From positions 372,001 through 436,000 of the forward strand of contig NZ_QPJK01000006.1 of assembly GCF_003337555.1 (NCBI RefSeq): a stretch of 64,000 bases of DNA. Reading direction: 5' to 3'. This document shows, one piece after another, positions 37,293 through 46,782 of the stretch (the stretch's first letter is position 1; every line of letters begins with the position of its first letter). Under the pieces are notes generated by a model that saw only the letters and a program-made list of their open reading frames with translations, made no database searches and was not told the DNA's origin. This DNA comes from Pseudorhodoferax soli. GTDB taxonomy: Bacteria > Pseudomonadota > Gammaproteobacteria > Burkholderiales > Burkholderiaceae_C. The translations under genes were made by a program, and so were the position numbers.

Positions 37293-38156
37293 ATGGCGAT
37301 CGACTACCAGACCCTGAAGAACTGGCCCATCGCGGACCAGCTGAGCCGCTACACGCGCGAGGACTGCATCCGCTACGCGCTGAGCCTGGGCTATGGCGAG
37401 GACCCGATGGACGCCGCCGAGCTGCCCTTCGTCTACGAAGACGGGTTGCGCGCCGTGCCATCGATGGTCACCGTGCTCGGCGCGCCCGGCGCCTGGGCGA
37501 CCGACCCGGGCACCGGCATCGACTGGCTGCGCATCCTGCACGGCGAGCACCGCATGGTGCTGCACGCCAGCCTGCCGCCCGAGGGCTGCCTGCGCAGCCA
37601 CACGCGCGTGACGGCGGTGGTCGACAAGGGCCAGGGCCGCGGCGCGCTGGTCGTCACCACGCGCGAGGTCAGCGACGACGCCAACGGCCGGCTCCTGGCC
37701 ACCATCGAGCACACCTCGTTCTGCCGCGCCGACGGCGGCTTCGGCCCGGGCGACGACGCGCCGGCCGCGCTGCCCGCGGTGCCGCCCGAGCCGGCCGATG
37801 CCACAGTGCAGCTGCGCACCGCACCCAGCGCGGCTCTGCTGTACCGGCTCAATGGCGACCGGAACCCGATCCATGCTGACCCGGGCGCGGCCCGCAGCGC
37901 GGGCTTCGAGCGGCCCATCCTGCACGGCCTGTGCACCTACGGCATGGCCGTGCGGGCGGTGCTGCGCGCCTGCTGCGGCAACCGGCCGGAGCGGCTGGGC
38001 AGCTTCGCGCTGCGCTTCTCGGCGCCGTTCATCCCGGGCGAGACGCTCGCGGTGGAGATCTGGCGCCGCGGCGCGCAGGTGCAGTTCCGCGCCTCGGCGC
38101 TCGAACGGGGGCAGGCCGTGCTGACGCACGGGCTGGCAACGGTTCATGGCGCATAG
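37293..38156 (+). CDS. MFE2-type enoyl-CoA hydratase 2 (double hotdog MaoC)
   Basis: A 287-residue protein with the full hydratase-2 layout. A non-catalytic N-terminal hotdog domain (RYALSLGYGEDPMDAAELPF, typical of peroxisomal MFE2 hydratase) is followed by a catalytic domain with D189 and H194 in YRLNGDRNPIHADP and a PILHGLCTYG block. It makes (3R)-hydroxyacyl-CoA from trans-2-enoyl-CoA. Its end overlaps the ligase start by 11 bases. Confidence 0.92.
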   Translation: MAIDYQTLKNWPIADQLSRYTREDCIRYALSLGYGEDPMDAAELPFVYEDGLRAVPSMVTVLGAPGAWATDPGTGIDWLRILHGEHRMVLHASLPPEGCLRSHTRVTAVVDKGQGRGALVVTTREVSDDANGRLLATIEHTSFCRADGGFGPGDDAPAALPAVPPEPADATVQLRTAPSAALLYRLNGDRNPIHADPGAARSAGFERPILHGLCTYGMAVRAVLRACCGNRPERLGSFALRFSAPFIPGETLAVEIWRRGAQVQFRASALERGQAVLTHGLATVHGA

Positions 38157-39735
38157 TCCCTCCGCCGTGGCGCCGCGCGCGCACGACTGCCTGGCGCGCA
38201 ACGCCGCCGCCGATCCGCAGGGCATCGCCTACCGGCTGCTGCAGAGCGGCCAGGCGGTGACCTGGGCCGAACTCGAACAGCGCTCGCGCCGCTGCGCCGC
38301 GCTGCTGCTGGCGCGCGGACTGCGCACGGGCGACGCGGTGGCGATCTACCTGGACAACCACCTGCGCTACTTCGAGCTGCTGTGGGCGGCGCACCGCATC
38401 GGCCTGTACTACACCACCGTCAGCCGGCACCTGAAAGCCCCTGAAGTGCTGTACATCGTGCGCGACTGCGGTGCGAGGGCGCTGTTCAGTTCCGCAGACC
38501 TGATGGACGCCGACGGTGCGCTCGTGCAGGGCACGGCCGGGCTGCACCGCTTCTGCCTGGAGGGTGCAGTGCCGGGATTCGACGACTACGAGGCCGCGCT
38601 GCAAACGGTGCCAGCCGACGTGGACCTGCCCGACACGCCCGAGGGCACGGACTTCTGCTATTCGTCGGGCACCACTGGCCTGCCCAAGGGCATCAAGCGG
38701 CCGCTGGCCAGCGCCAACCGGCACTTCGTGGCCGAGCCCAATCCGCGCATGCACTGGAAAACGTTCGACCGCGACACGGTCTACCTGTCGACGGCGCCCT
38801 TCTATCACACGGCCCCCGTGCGCTGGAACATGAACGTGATGCGACAGGGCGGCAGCTGTGTGCTGATGGAGCGCTTCGACGCGCAGGCCGCGCTGGCCGC
38901 GATCGCGCGCTTTCGCGTCACGCACAGCCAGTGGGTGCCGACCATGTTCATCCGCCTGCTGCGCCTGTCCGAGGCCGAGCGCCGGGCGCACGACCTGTCC
39001 AGCCTGCGCGTGGCCGTGCACGCTGCGGCGCCGTGCCCGGTGTGGGTCAAGCAGGCCATGATCGACTGGTGGGGGCCCATCCTCTTCGAGTTCTACAGCG
39101 GCACCGAACTCGTGGGCCGCACCTCGCTCGATTCGCACGAGTGGCTGGCGCACCCGGGCTCGGTCGGCATCCCCGAGTTCGGCGCGGTGCACATCCTGGG
39201 CGAGGACGGCAGCGCGCTGCCGGCCGGCGCGCCTGGCGTGATCTGGTTCTCGGGCGGGCCGGCGTTCGAATACCACGGCGACCCGGCGAAGACGCGGCAG
39301 GCCTACAACGCGCAGGGCTGGGCCACCTACGGCGACATCGGTTACCTGGACGCCGACGGCTTCCTGTACCTGACCGATCGGCTGGCCAACATGATCATCT
39401 CGGGCGGCGTGAACATCTATCCGCAGGAGACCGAGAACGTGCTGGGCCAGCACGCCGCCGTGCATGACGTGGCCGTGGTCGGCGTGCCGAACGAGGAGTT
39501 CGGCGAGGAGGTCAAGGCGGTGGTGCAGCTGCGCCACGGCCAGGCGCCCTCGGACGCGCTGGCGCAGGAACTCATCGCCTGGTGCCGCGCGCGGCTGTCG
39601 CCGATCAAATGCCCGCGCAGCGTGGACTTCACCGCCACACTGCCGCGCACCGAGACCGGCAAGCTGCTCAAGCGCGAGGTCAGGCGCGCCTACTGGCCGC
39701 AGGCCGCATCCGTTTCAACCGCACCACCGACATGA
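38146..39735 (+). CDS. Acyl-CoA ligase (AMP-forming)
   Basis: A 529-residue ANL enzyme: FCYSSGTTGLPKGIKRP phosphate loop near 180, YSGTELVG A5 motif, a GDIGYLDADGFLYLTDR segment, and PRTETGKLLKREVRR with the C-terminal lysine. It resembles the ligase at 11315 throughout the N-terminal part. It is coupled to its neighbours at both ends (11-base overlap upstream, ATGA overlap downstream), so its product should pass directly to the enzymes of this operon. Confidence 0.92.
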   Translation: MAHSPSAVAPRAHDCLARNAAADPQGIAYRLLQSGQAVTWAELEQRSRRCAALLLARGLRTGDAVAIYLDNHLRYFELLWAAHRIGLYYTTVSRHLKAPEVLYIVRDCGARALFSSADLMDADGALVQGTAGLHRFCLEGAVPGFDDYEAALQTVPADVDLPDTPEGTDFCYSSGTTGLPKGIKRPLASANRHFVAEPNPRMHWKTFDRDTVYLSTAPFYHTAPVRWNMNVMRQGGSCVLMERFDAQAALAAIARFRVTHSQWVPTMFIRLLRLSEAERRAHDLSSLRVAVHAAAPCPVWVKQAMIDWWGPILFEFYSGTELVGRTSLDSHEWLAHPGSVGIPEFGAVHILGEDGSALPAGAPGVIWFSGGPAFEYHGDPAKTRQAYNAQGWATYGDIGYLDADGFLYLTDRLANMIISGGVNIYPQETENVLGQHAAVHDVAVVGVPNEEFGEEVKAVVQLRHGQAPSDALAQELIAWCRARLSPIKCPRSVDFTATLPRTETGKLLKREVRRAYWPQAASVSTAPPT

Positions 39736-40901
39736 CACGACGCTCTCCGCTTTCCTCCTCGGTCGCCATCGCCGGCGTGGCCGAATCCGATCTCGGCAAG
39801 GTGCCCGGCAAGACCGCGCTGGAGCTGCAGGCCCAGGCCGCGCGCGCCGCGCTGGCCGACGCCGGACTGCGCCTGCGCGATGTCGATGCCATCTTCGCCC
39901 ACACCGACGACCGCTTCAGCGGCCTGCAGCTCGGCGAATACCTGGGCCTCACCCCGCGCTACCTGGACAGCAGCAACGTCGGCGGCATGTCCAACCTCAT
40001 GCACATCCGCCATGCCATGGCCGCCATCGCCGCCGGCTTCTGCGAGGTGGCGCTGGTCACCTACGGCAGCACCCAGCTGTCCGATGGCTCGCGCAAGCTG
40101 ACCGGGCTGGTGGAAGACCCGCGCTCGCCCCGCGGGCAGTTCATCGTGCCGCACGGGCAACTGAGCCCGATCGGCTACTACGCCATGGTGGCGCAGCTGC
40201 ACATGCACCGCTACGGCAGCCGGCCGGCCGACCTGGCCGAGATTGCGGTGGCCGCGCGCCAGTGGGCCAACCTGAACCCCAAGGCTTACCGCCGGGGGCC
40301 GCTGACGCTGGACGACGTGAACGCCTCGCCGGTGGTGGCCGCGCCGCTGCGCCAGCGCGACTGCTGCCTCGTGACCGATGGCGGCGGCGCGCTGGTCGTC
40401 ACCAGCGCGGAGCGCGCGCGGGATCTGGCCCGCATGCCGGTTTATGTCAAGGGCATCGCCGAGACCTTCTCACACCACTACACGCCGCTGGAGCTGGACG
40501 ACTGGCTCGACACGCGCGTGGCCGAGACGGCCGACGAAGCCTTCGCGATGGCCGGCATCTCGCGCGGCGACATCGACGTGGTTCAGATCTACGACCACTT
40601 CACCATCGGCGTGCTGCAGTCGCTCGAAGAGCTGGGCTTCTGCGCACGCGGCGAGGGCAAGGACTTCGTCAAGGGCGGCCGGCTGGCGCCCGGCGGCGAC
40701 TTCCCGATCAACACCTCGGGCGGCGGGCTGTCGTACGGCCACCCCGGCATGTTCGGCATCTTCCTGGTCATCGAAGCCGTGCGCCAGCTGCGCGGCGAAT
40801 GCGGCGAGCGCCAGCTCTCGCATGCCCACCACGCCCTGTGCCACGCGCCCGGCCTGGTGTTCTCGGCCAACACCACCATGATCCTGGGGACCATCGCATG
40901 A
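39732..40901 (+). CDS. Thiolase-like protein without the catalytic cysteine (Ltp2-like)
   Basis: A 389-residue thiolase-fold protein of the lipid-transfer group. Where the two SCP2 thiolases of this window have NNNCSTGS or NNACATGS, this protein reads LDSSNVGGMSNLM, with V83/G84 at the nucleophile position. The GHP loop is present but altered (LSYGHPGMFG). Cys-less thiolase-like proteins paired with a DUF35 protein include Ltp2-ChsH2 and Sal1, which do retro-aldol cleavage of steroid side-chain CoA esters. The DUF35 gene follows here with an ATGA overlap. I infer an aldolase that releases a ketone or aldehyde plus acetyl- or propionyl-CoA. The start at 39732 is set by the ATGA overlap with the ligase. 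Confidence 0.85.
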   Translation: MTRRSPLSSSVAIAGVAESDLGKVPGKTALELQAQAARAALADAGLRLRDVDAIFAHTDDRFSGLQLGEYLGLTPRYLDSSNVGGMSNLMHIRHAMAAIAAGFCEVALVTYGSTQLSDGSRKLTGLVEDPRSPRGQFIVPHGQLSPIGYYAMVAQLHMHRYGSRPADLAEIAVAARQWANLNPKAYRRGPLTLDDVNASPVVAAPLRQRDCCLVTDGGGALVVTSAERARDLARMPVYVKGIAETFSHHYTPLELDDWLDTRVAETADEAFAMAGISRGDIDVVQIYDHFTIGVLQSLEELGFCARGEGKDFVKGGRLAPGGDFPINTSGGGLSYGHPGMFGIFLVIEAVRQLRGECGERQLSHAHHALCHAPGLVFSANTTMILGTIA

Positions 40902-41314
40902 ACGCCGCAGCCCGCCCCGCACCCGTGCCGACCGAGGCCACCCAGCCGTTCTGGGACGCCACCGCACAAGGCATTCTGCTGGTGCAGCGCTGCGGCGCCT
41001 GCCGCCGCGTGCAGTCGATCCCCCGGCCGTTCTGCAGGCACTGCGGCGCCGAGTCGCCGCAGTGGGAGCGCAGCACGGGCCTCGGCCGCATCTACACCTT
41101 CGCGGTGAACCACCGCGCCGCCAATGCGCACATGGCCGACAAGCTGCCCTACGTGGTGGCGGTGGTGGAACTCGACGAAGGCGCACGCCTGATGGCCAAC
41201 ATCGTCGATGTCGCCCCTGACTGCGTGCGCATCGGCGACCGCGTGCAAGTGCGCTTTCTGCGCATGGGCGACGGCCTGTGTCTTCCCCAGTTTGCGCCGA
41301 CAGGCGCCACCTAG
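40898..41314 (+). CDS. DUF35 OB-fold/zinc-ribbon partner of the thiolase-like protein
   Basis: A 138-residue DUF35 protein. A rubredoxin-like zinc ribbon with C32, C35, C46 and C49 (LVQRCGACRRVQS... FCRHCG) is followed by an OB-fold containing GRIYTFAVNHRA and GDRVQVRF. DUF35 proteins bind acyl-CoA at the interface with thiolase-like enzymes and are needed for their activity. The four-base overlap with the preceding gene fits a 1:1 complex. Confidence 0.92.
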   Translation: MNAAARPAPVPTEATQPFWDATAQGILLVQRCGACRRVQSIPRPFCRHCGAESPQWERSTGLGRIYTFAVNHRAANAHMADKLPYVVAVVELDEGARLMANIVDVAPDCVRIGDRVQVRFLRMGDGLCLPQFAPTGAT

Positions 41315-41341
41315 AATCGCGGACCGAAAAGAAGCGTTTCT

Positions 41342-42163
41342 ATGGCAACTCCTGAAAGCGATGGTTTCGTCCGCTCGTTCGCCCGTGGCCTGAGCGTCAT
41401 CGAAGCGATGGGTTCCGGCACGGGCGTGCACACAGTGGCCTCTGTCGCCGCGAGCACGCAGCTGCCGCGCACGGTGGCACGCCGCATCCTGATGACGCTC
41501 ACCGAACTGGGGTTCACGGTCACAGACGGCAAGAGCTTTCGGCTGACGCCCAAGATTCTGAATCTGGGCATGACCTACCTGACCTCACTGCCGTTCTGGG
41601 GCGTGGCCCAGGAGGTGCTCGAGCAGCTCTGCGCCGAAGTCAAGGAGTCGGTCGCGCTATCGGCCTTCGACGGCCAGCACAGCATCTACCTGCTGCGCAT
41701 TCCCTCGCGCAAGGTCATGTCGTTGCGCCTGGGCGTGGGCAGCCGGTTGCCGGCCTATGCCACCTCGCCGGGGCGCGTGCTGCTGGCCTGGCAAGACGAG
41801 GAAGCGCTGGAGCGCTACCTCGCGACCGTGGAGCTCAAACCCTGCACGCGCAAGACCGTGGTGACGCGTGAAGCGCTGCGGGCGCGGCTGGCCGAGGTGC
41901 AGGACAAGGGCTATGCCTGGGTCGATGGCGAATTCGATGAATCAGTCTGCGGGCTTTCCGTCCCTGTACGCGGTGATGCCGGGCAGGTGGTGGCGGCGCT
42001 CAATGTGAACCTGTTGTCGGGCGAAGGCACAGAGGCCAAGGCCATCAAGCGGCTGTTGATGCCGCTGCGCGAGGCTGCCGAGCGACTGCGCGCCATGGCG
42101 CCCAATTTCTTGGGTTCCATCGGGCAGACCAGTTCGCGCCAAGCGGCCTCATTGGCGCCCTAA
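41342..42163 (+). CDS. IclR-family regulator (PcaR/PobR-like)
   Basis: A 273-residue IclR-type regulator. The N-terminal winged helix is FVRSFARGLSVIEAMGSGTG through LPRTVARRILMTLTELGF. The C-terminal effector domain has SRLPAYATSPGRVLLAW, YAWVDGEFDESVCGLSVPV and VVAALNVNLLSG. It follows the DUF35 gene by 27 bases on the same strand and so is probably the last gene of that operon. IclR proteins of this branch usually respond to aromatic or alicyclic acids. Confidence 0.92.
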   Translation: MATPESDGFVRSFARGLSVIEAMGSGTGVHTVASVAASTQLPRTVARRILMTLTELGFTVTDGKSFRLTPKILNLGMTYLTSLPFWGVAQEVLEQLCAEVKESVALSAFDGQHSIYLLRIPSRKVMSLRLGVGSRLPAYATSPGRVLLAWQDEEALERYLATVELKPCTRKTVVTREALRARLAEVQDKGYAWVDGEFDESVCGLSVPVRGDAGQVVAALNVNLLSGEGTEAKAIKRLLMPLREAAERLRAMAPNFLGSIGQTSSRQAASLAP

Positions 42164-43139
42164 CTAGTTTGGTACCTGCGAAGGCACTGATCCACATCGA
42201 AAGAGACTGCGGTTGTGCGGCTTCTCGGTGGTGTTGACGAACTTCGAGGAAAAGCCATAGGCTCAGTGCGCCATCGACCTTCGGAGGCTGCGTGGATCTT
42301 GATCCACTATCGGCAGCCGTGCTGGCCGTCAGTCGTCGGAACGGTCGCAAGCAAGTCGAGTCCACCGCTGGCCGGTAATTCTCTGGGCCAGACTGGCAAG
42401 GTGGCACACGCACATCGCGGATTAGCACGGACCGCCGATGATGGACCGGCTCGCTTCTCCAAGTGAGTCTTGGGCGGACGGGTAGTTGGTCCTCGATCGC
42501 TCACCCGCGGCCGAGGCCGAGTCGAGCAGGGTGGGCGCCGATCGTTGAACGTCAGGCGATCCGAGTTACCCGCCGCACAGGTGGATCTCGGTCAACCCAC
42601 ATTTCCTGCCACCAGACTGCAAACCGCTACAAGCAACGTCGTCGCCTGCGGAAGAAGCTCGCCCTGCAGGCTCTCTCGGCTTTCCGAGCTGCACCAGCTA
42701 GGGAGCGGCCGCCTGCGCAGCGCATCGCGGGCGAAGACGCTGTTCGAGCCCTCTGGTTGTATGCCGGCAGTGCACGCGCTGCTCCCACACGGCCTAGAGC
42801 TGCTACCCATCGGCCAGGAGGACCTTGGGCCGCGACCGTCGCGGCGTCGATTCCGCGTTCTCGGTATATGCGCCCGCAACAGATCCGCAAAGAATGTCTG
42901 CAGCTGCGGCATGCATCTCCTAAGAAACGGGCATGTCAAGGTCAGACGGCCGGGTGTGTGCTTCCACCCGGCCGTCGCTTTTGGCTTTGTCGCGACGTCA
43001 CCTGAACCATCTGCAACCATCTCCGCCTCTTGCTTGCCGACTGCCTTCTGTCCTACCGTTTCGAGCTGACCAGCCTCCTAGGCTGTGGGTGTTCCTCGCA
43101 GCACCACTCGGCGCAGCGGATCACTTTTGAAGGACATGA
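42164..43139. other. Gene-poor gap, possibly decayed
   Basis: About 975 bases without a convincing gene. Several frames of 60-200 codons are open on both strands, but none has a ribosome binding site or consistent third-position bias, and the longest run through the hairpin at 42945-42976. Base composition falls clearly below that of the catabolic cluster. A short minus-strand run reading RPKVLLADG resembles the start of a response-regulator receiver domain but is followed at once by stops. Confidence 0.6.
42945..42976 (+). terminator. Strong rho-independent terminator-like hairpin
   Basis: GACGGCCGGGTG, an 8-base loop, then CACCCGGCCGTC: a perfect 12-bp GC-rich stem followed by GCTTTTGGCTTT. 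It has the form of an intrinsic terminator for rightward transcription, yet no gene is visible for ~780 bases upstream. It may end read-through from the IclR operon or a non-coding RNA. Confidence 0.65.
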
Positions 43140-43568
43140 ATGAAGAAGCTTCTTTTGGCAACCAGCATCGTGATTGCACAAGCCGCCAGCATGACGGCTT
43201 TCGCACAGAGCACGTCGGGCGGTACGAACAGTACGCCAAACACCTCCGTGCAGGCCAATGGGGAAAAAGGCAACGCCCCAGCCGGCCCCAAGCCCGATAT
43301 GGCAGGCACCAACGCGCCCGGTGCGGCCGCCAACAGCAGTTCGGCGGCCAGTCGCGGTACAGTGCCTGCGCCGACAACCGCAACGATGGGCGAAAAGGCG
43401 CGCACGCCAACTGAGCGCAAGCCTGCCACCGGATCTGCTGACACGGCGGGGCGCCCCTCAACCGGTGAGCGCAAGGCCGCTCCGGCGCCCTCTGCCGAAG
43501 CCAACGGCGAGAAGGCGGACAAGAAGGGTGGCGTCGGCGACATGAAGCCCGCCGCTCCTGCCAAGTGA
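43140..43568 (+). CDS. Small secreted Ala/Pro/Thr-rich protein
   Basis: A 142-residue protein with a clear Sec signal peptide (MKKLLLATSIVIAQAASMTA then FAQS). The mature part is disordered, rich in A, P, T, S, G and K, and contains a loose repeat: VQANGEKGNAP, TMGEKARTP, STGERKAAP and AEANGEKADK. There is no cysteine and no fold. The start is preceded by GAAGGA. A periplasmic or cell-envelope role is likely; function unknown. It does not resemble any gene around it. Confidence 0.78.
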   Translation: MKKLLLATSIVIAQAASMTAFAQSTSGGTNSTPNTSVQANGEKGNAPAGPKPDMAGTNAPGAAANSSSAASRGTVPAPTTATMGEKARTPTERKPATGSADTAGRPSTGERKAAPAPSAEANGEKADKKGGVGDMKPAAPAK

Positions 43569-43786
43569 TTTGATCCGCGGGGCCCAGAAGCCACGGTGGT
43601 CTTCTGAGCTCCGTGTTTGGCCTGCAGTCTGTTAACGCACCTGTACTCCAAGTCACCACCGGTGTCCTCTAAGACTGCATCGCGAGCAACGTGATGCCTG
43701 CTGAGGGACGGTGTGCCGAGGAATGTCAGACGACCGGTCCTGCTGCGGCAGTACAGTTTGAAGGTTGTCCGTCCAACCCGTCACGC

Positions 43787-44029
43787 ATGACGTTGTTCAA
43801 GCACTCTATCCATACGGGGCGCTACCGCATCGCCCGGCAGCCACGCCTTTACAGGGGGCGTCGCGCGGCCGCATGGACAAAGCTCGAGGTCGCATTCTCG
43901 GTGCCAGAACCCGCACTCAGCTTCTGGGAGTTGGCCGACGCGTTGGAAAAAGGTGAGTGGAGCCCAGCCGAGCACCCGCACACGTTCCTCAGGTATTGCA
44001 TCAGGCAGGGCTGGCTGGAGCGCGTGTAG
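43787..44029 (+). CDS. Small hypothetical protein
   Basis: An 80-residue protein starting MTLFKHSIHTGRYRIARQPR and ending YCIRQGWLERV. The middle (FWELADALEKGEWSPAEHPH) looks like the helices of a small winged-helix or swapped-hairpin fold. The frame is open from 43691, but the ATG at 43787 starts the well-composed part. I do not recognise the family. It ends 196 bases before the chemoreceptor start. Confidence 0.5.
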   Translation: MTLFKHSIHTGRYRIARQPRLYRGRRAAAWTKLEVAFSVPEPALSFWELADALEKGEWSPAEHPHTFLRYCIRQGWLERV

Positions 44030-44225
44030 CCGAGCGTCCCTTTCTTGTCCAGGACCCGCTTGCTGCTGTGCTCGCATACGTTCGGCCTCTCTGCGAACAC
44101 CTCTTCGAGCCTCCCGTAGTCCGGACGTCGTTGCCGCGGCGCGACAGCTTGCGCAAAAGCATTAGGGACCGTGAAGCCAAGCCAGTACATATGTGCACGT
44201 CTTGAAAACCCAAATGGTCGTGCCC

Positions 44226-45803
44226 ATGAAACCTGGATCTTTCGGCATCGCGCAACGTTTGTGCCTCGTCGCCGCCGTGCTTGGACTTGCCCTGATCGGC
44301 GTGGTGGTCTACGCGAAGGTGGAGCTGGACGGGATGTCCGGCTCTGCCCACAGCATGGAGCACATCCGAGTGCCGCAGATGCAGCGCATCGCCCAGACCG
44401 AGCTGAATGTGACCAGGGTGTCGCTGCAATTGCGGCACGCCATCCTCGCCCGCAGTGCGCAGGAGCAATCCACCTCGATCGCAGACATCGGCGAGAAGCG
44501 CAAGGCCATGGACGAGGCCCTGGCGCAGTACGCCCGAAGCACGTCAGCAGAGGGACTGGCCCGGTTCTCCGTCATTGCGCCACTGGTGGCGAAGTTTTGG
44601 CAAGTCGGCGAGCGCAACCTCGTCCTGATCCGAAACGACCACAAGGCCGAGGCCTTCGCCTACCTCGTCGACGAGGTGATCCCCGTGCGCAATCAGCTGC
44701 TGTCAGCGCTCGCTGATTCGGTGCGATTCCAGGAAGACGCTCTCCGCGCCGACCTGGCCACTGTCGGGGGGAACGCCGTCAGCACGTTCCGGGTTCTGGT
44801 CGCCCTGGTGGTGACCACCATCATCGGCCTCGCGCTGTTTGCCTGGTACATCTCACGGACTTTGCGGCGCCGAGTGCGTCTGTCGCGCGCAGTTGCCGAG
44901 AGCGTGCGGGACGGCGAGTTGGGTCTGCAGGTCCACGACCTCGAAAGGGACGAGTTCTCGCCGCTCCTGGCGGCTCTGCGGGACATGCAGCTTTCGCTCA
45001 GCCGGGTGGTGTCGGACGTTCGAAGCAGCGCAGAAAGCGTCGCGAGCGCCAGCGTGCAGATCTCCCAAGGCAACTCCGATCTGAGCCAACGCACCGAGCA
45101 ACAGGCCAGCACGCTGCAGACAACGGCGGCCTCGATGGAGGAGTTGAGTGCCGCAGTGCGGCAGAACGCGGACAGTGCTGTTCAGGCCAATCAGCTCGCC
45201 CAAGGTGCCAGCGCTGTCGCCTCGCGGGGCGGCGACGTGGTGGGCCAGGTCGTCGAGACGATGAAAGGCATCAATGACAGCTCGCGCAAGATCGTCGACA
45301 TCATTGGCGTCATCGACGGCATCGCCTTCCAGACCAACATCCTTGCGCTGAATGCAGCCGTTGAAGCGGCGCGAGCGGGCGAGCAAGGGCGCGGCTTTGC
45401 TGTGGTGGCCAGCGAAGTCCGCAGCCTTGCGGGACGGTCAGCGGAGGCGGCCAAGGAGATCAAGGCGCTCATCTCGGCCAGCGTGCAGCGCGTTGAGCAG
45501 GGCAGCCAACTGGTGGACCAGGCTGGCACCACCATGGCGCAGATCGTCGATGCCATCCAACGTGTGACGGACATCATTGGGGAAATCAGCGCTGCCAGCA
45601 GCGAGCAGAGCAAGGGCGTCGGCCAGGTCGGTCAAGCCATCACCGTGATGGACCACGCCACCCAACAGAACGCAGCTCTGTTTGAAGAGAGCGCTGCAGC
45701 CGCTGCCAGCTTGAGCACACAGGCCCAGAACCTGGTGCATGCCATGGCAGTCTTTCGGCTGACCGGCAGCAGCTCCCAGGTGAGGCTTCTGACCGCTGGC
45801 TAA
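44226..45803 (+). CDS. Methyl-accepting chemotaxis protein
   Basis: A ~525-residue transmembrane chemoreceptor. TM1 is around residues 12-32 ([18 protein letters not shown]). A helical four-helix-bundle-type periplasmic sensor domain (~150 residues) follows, then TM2 near 195-215 ([20 protein letters not shown]), a HAMP domain and a long coiled-coil signalling domain. The tip reads [20 protein letters not shown] followed by [16 protein letters not shown], the binding surface for CheA/CheW. The methylation helices are present and there is no C-terminal NWETF-type pentapeptide. The frame is open from a GTG at 44193; ATG codons at 44214 and 44226 are alternative starts. The ligand is unknown, possibly an acid used by the neighbouring cluster. 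Confidence 0.95.
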   Translation: MKPGSFGIAQRLCLVAAVLGLALIGVVVYAKVELDGMSGSAHSMEHIRVPQMQRIAQTELNVTRVSLQLRHAILARSAQEQSTSIADIGEKRKAMDEALAQYARSTSAEGLARFSVIAPLVAKFWQVGERNLVLIRNDHKAEAFAYLVDEVIPVRNQLLSALADSVRFQEDALRADLATVGGNAVSTFRVLVALVVTTIIGLALFAWYISRTLRRRVRLSRAVAESVRDGELGLQVHDLERDEFSPLLAALRDMQLSLSRVVSDVRSSAESVASASVQISQGNSDLSQRTEQQASTLQTTAASMEELSAAVRQNADSAVQANQLAQGASAVASRGGDVVGQVVETMKGINDSSRKIVDIIGVIDGIAFQTNILALNAAVEAARAGEQGRGFAVVASEVRSLAGRSAEAAKEIKALISASVQRVEQGSQLVDQAGTTMAQIVDAIQRVTDIIGEISAASSEQSKGVGQVGQAITVMDHATQQNAALFEESAAAAASLSTQAQNLVHAMAVFRLTGSSSQVRLLTAG

Positions 45804-45933
45804 GCAAGACCGGATGAAGTGCAGCGCAAGCGGTGAGGCCGGCCCATGCCCGACCCAGGTCGCCGCGCAGCGAGGTGTAGCCCGTCACCCCCGGTCGGCC
45901 GAGCGTCGCGTTCTTCGCGCGGTCCCGCTGCGC

Positions 45934-46137
45934 TCAGGCCGTGGCCGGCTCTTGCGCCAGTTCCTTGTCGCGCCTTTCCACCCAGTGGCTGCCCTCACCG
46001 TGCGCCGCCAGGGCCTCGGCAAGTCTGATCTTCAGGAGCCAACGGTTCATCAACGAGGCTTCCATCCATTCGCACACAAACCGCTGGCCGTCGATGCGAG
46101 CAACGCCGCCAGTGCCAGAAATCCTGATCTGCTTCAT
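45934..46137 (-). CDS. Small hypothetical protein
   Basis: A 67-residue protein starting MKQIRISGTGGVARIDGQRF at 46137 and ending KELAQEPATA. It reads like a compact beta-rich start followed by one long helix (MNRWLLKIRLAEALAAHGEG). The frame extends a further seven codons upstream, but MKQIRIS is the more natural start. Family unknown. It faces the chemoreceptor gene tail-to-tail. Confidence 0.5.
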   Translation of the reverse strand: MKQIRISGTGGVARIDGQRFVCEWMEASLMNRWLLKIRLAEALAAHGEGSHWVERRDKELAQEPATA

Positions 46138-46443
46138 GGCTCCAAGGGTAACCACCAAGGCCGAATCTGGCTGTGAGCCTTGTCACGACTTCTGTGTCGA
46201 CAATTTCGCCAATGCGCCGGAAGCCCCCACGCAGCCACCATAGACCTTGGACCTCCCTGAGTCTTGCTGCAGGGTGTCGTTCGAAGCTTGGGCGACCGGC
46301 GGTCTTTCCGGCATTGGCCACATGGCGCCACCGCCGGGACTGGAAAGATGCGGTGTCCACGCTGCGCGGGACTGCGGCCTCGAAGCGACGCGGTCGTTCA
46401 GCAAGGCCATTCCTGGAGCGGGCTGCTCGCCTATGCTGGAAGG

Positions 46444-46656
46444 ATGCACTCTCTTGACGACTGCATCGCTGCCCGCAGAGACGGGGAGCATGCAGCGCGC
46501 CTTGGCTACTCGTGGGATGCCAATCCCTTCTTCGCGCCCGTCGAGGTCTTGCTCCGCATCGAATGGCACCTCGGCTGGTGGGCGGGCCGGCGGCCAGACC
46601 TCGCGTCACCACCGTCGATGGCTTCAAGAGGTGGTCGAGATCAGCAGATCCTGTAG
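46444..46656 (+). CDS. RMF/CrpP-like small basic protein
   Basis: A 70-residue protein beginning MHSLDDCIAARRDGEHAARL, then GYSWDANPFFAP, EWHLGWWAGRRPD. The pattern A-x2-(R)G-x2-AA-x2-G-x4-NP(F/Y)-x8-W-x2-GW is that of ribosome modulation factor and the related CrpP family, which are short proteins acting on ribosomes or proposed to act on antibiotics. GGAAGG lies close before the ATG. It is the first gene of a run of five tiny genes on this strand. Which of the two roles, if either, applies cannot be decided from sequence. Confidence 0.6.
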   Translation: MHSLDDCIAARRDGEHAARLGYSWDANPFFAPVEVLLRIEWHLGWWAGRRPDLASPPSMASRGGRDQQIL

Positions 46657-46782
46657 CCCAGGCAGCCGGGTCTCGCTACGACCGCTCCTGGTCGATCTGC
46701 CGACTGGTTGAGCCAGGGCACTTGCGCTTGCAGCCGCAGGGCAACGGCCCCACACTCTGATCTTTGCACACAAGTTTCGGCA

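Noticed and set aside
42780-42870. Minus-strand RPKVLLADG resembling a response-regulator start
   Set aside because: Stops follow within one codon and nothing downstream continues a receiver domain.
42470-43069. A 199-codon plus-strand ORF in the gap after IclR
   Set aside because: It reads through the strong terminator hairpin at 42945, has no ribosome binding site and shows no codon bias.
43590-43612. Hairpin AGAAGCCAC/GTGGTCTTCT after the secreted protein gene
   Set aside because: The stem has a bulge and no T tract follows; too weak to call a terminator.
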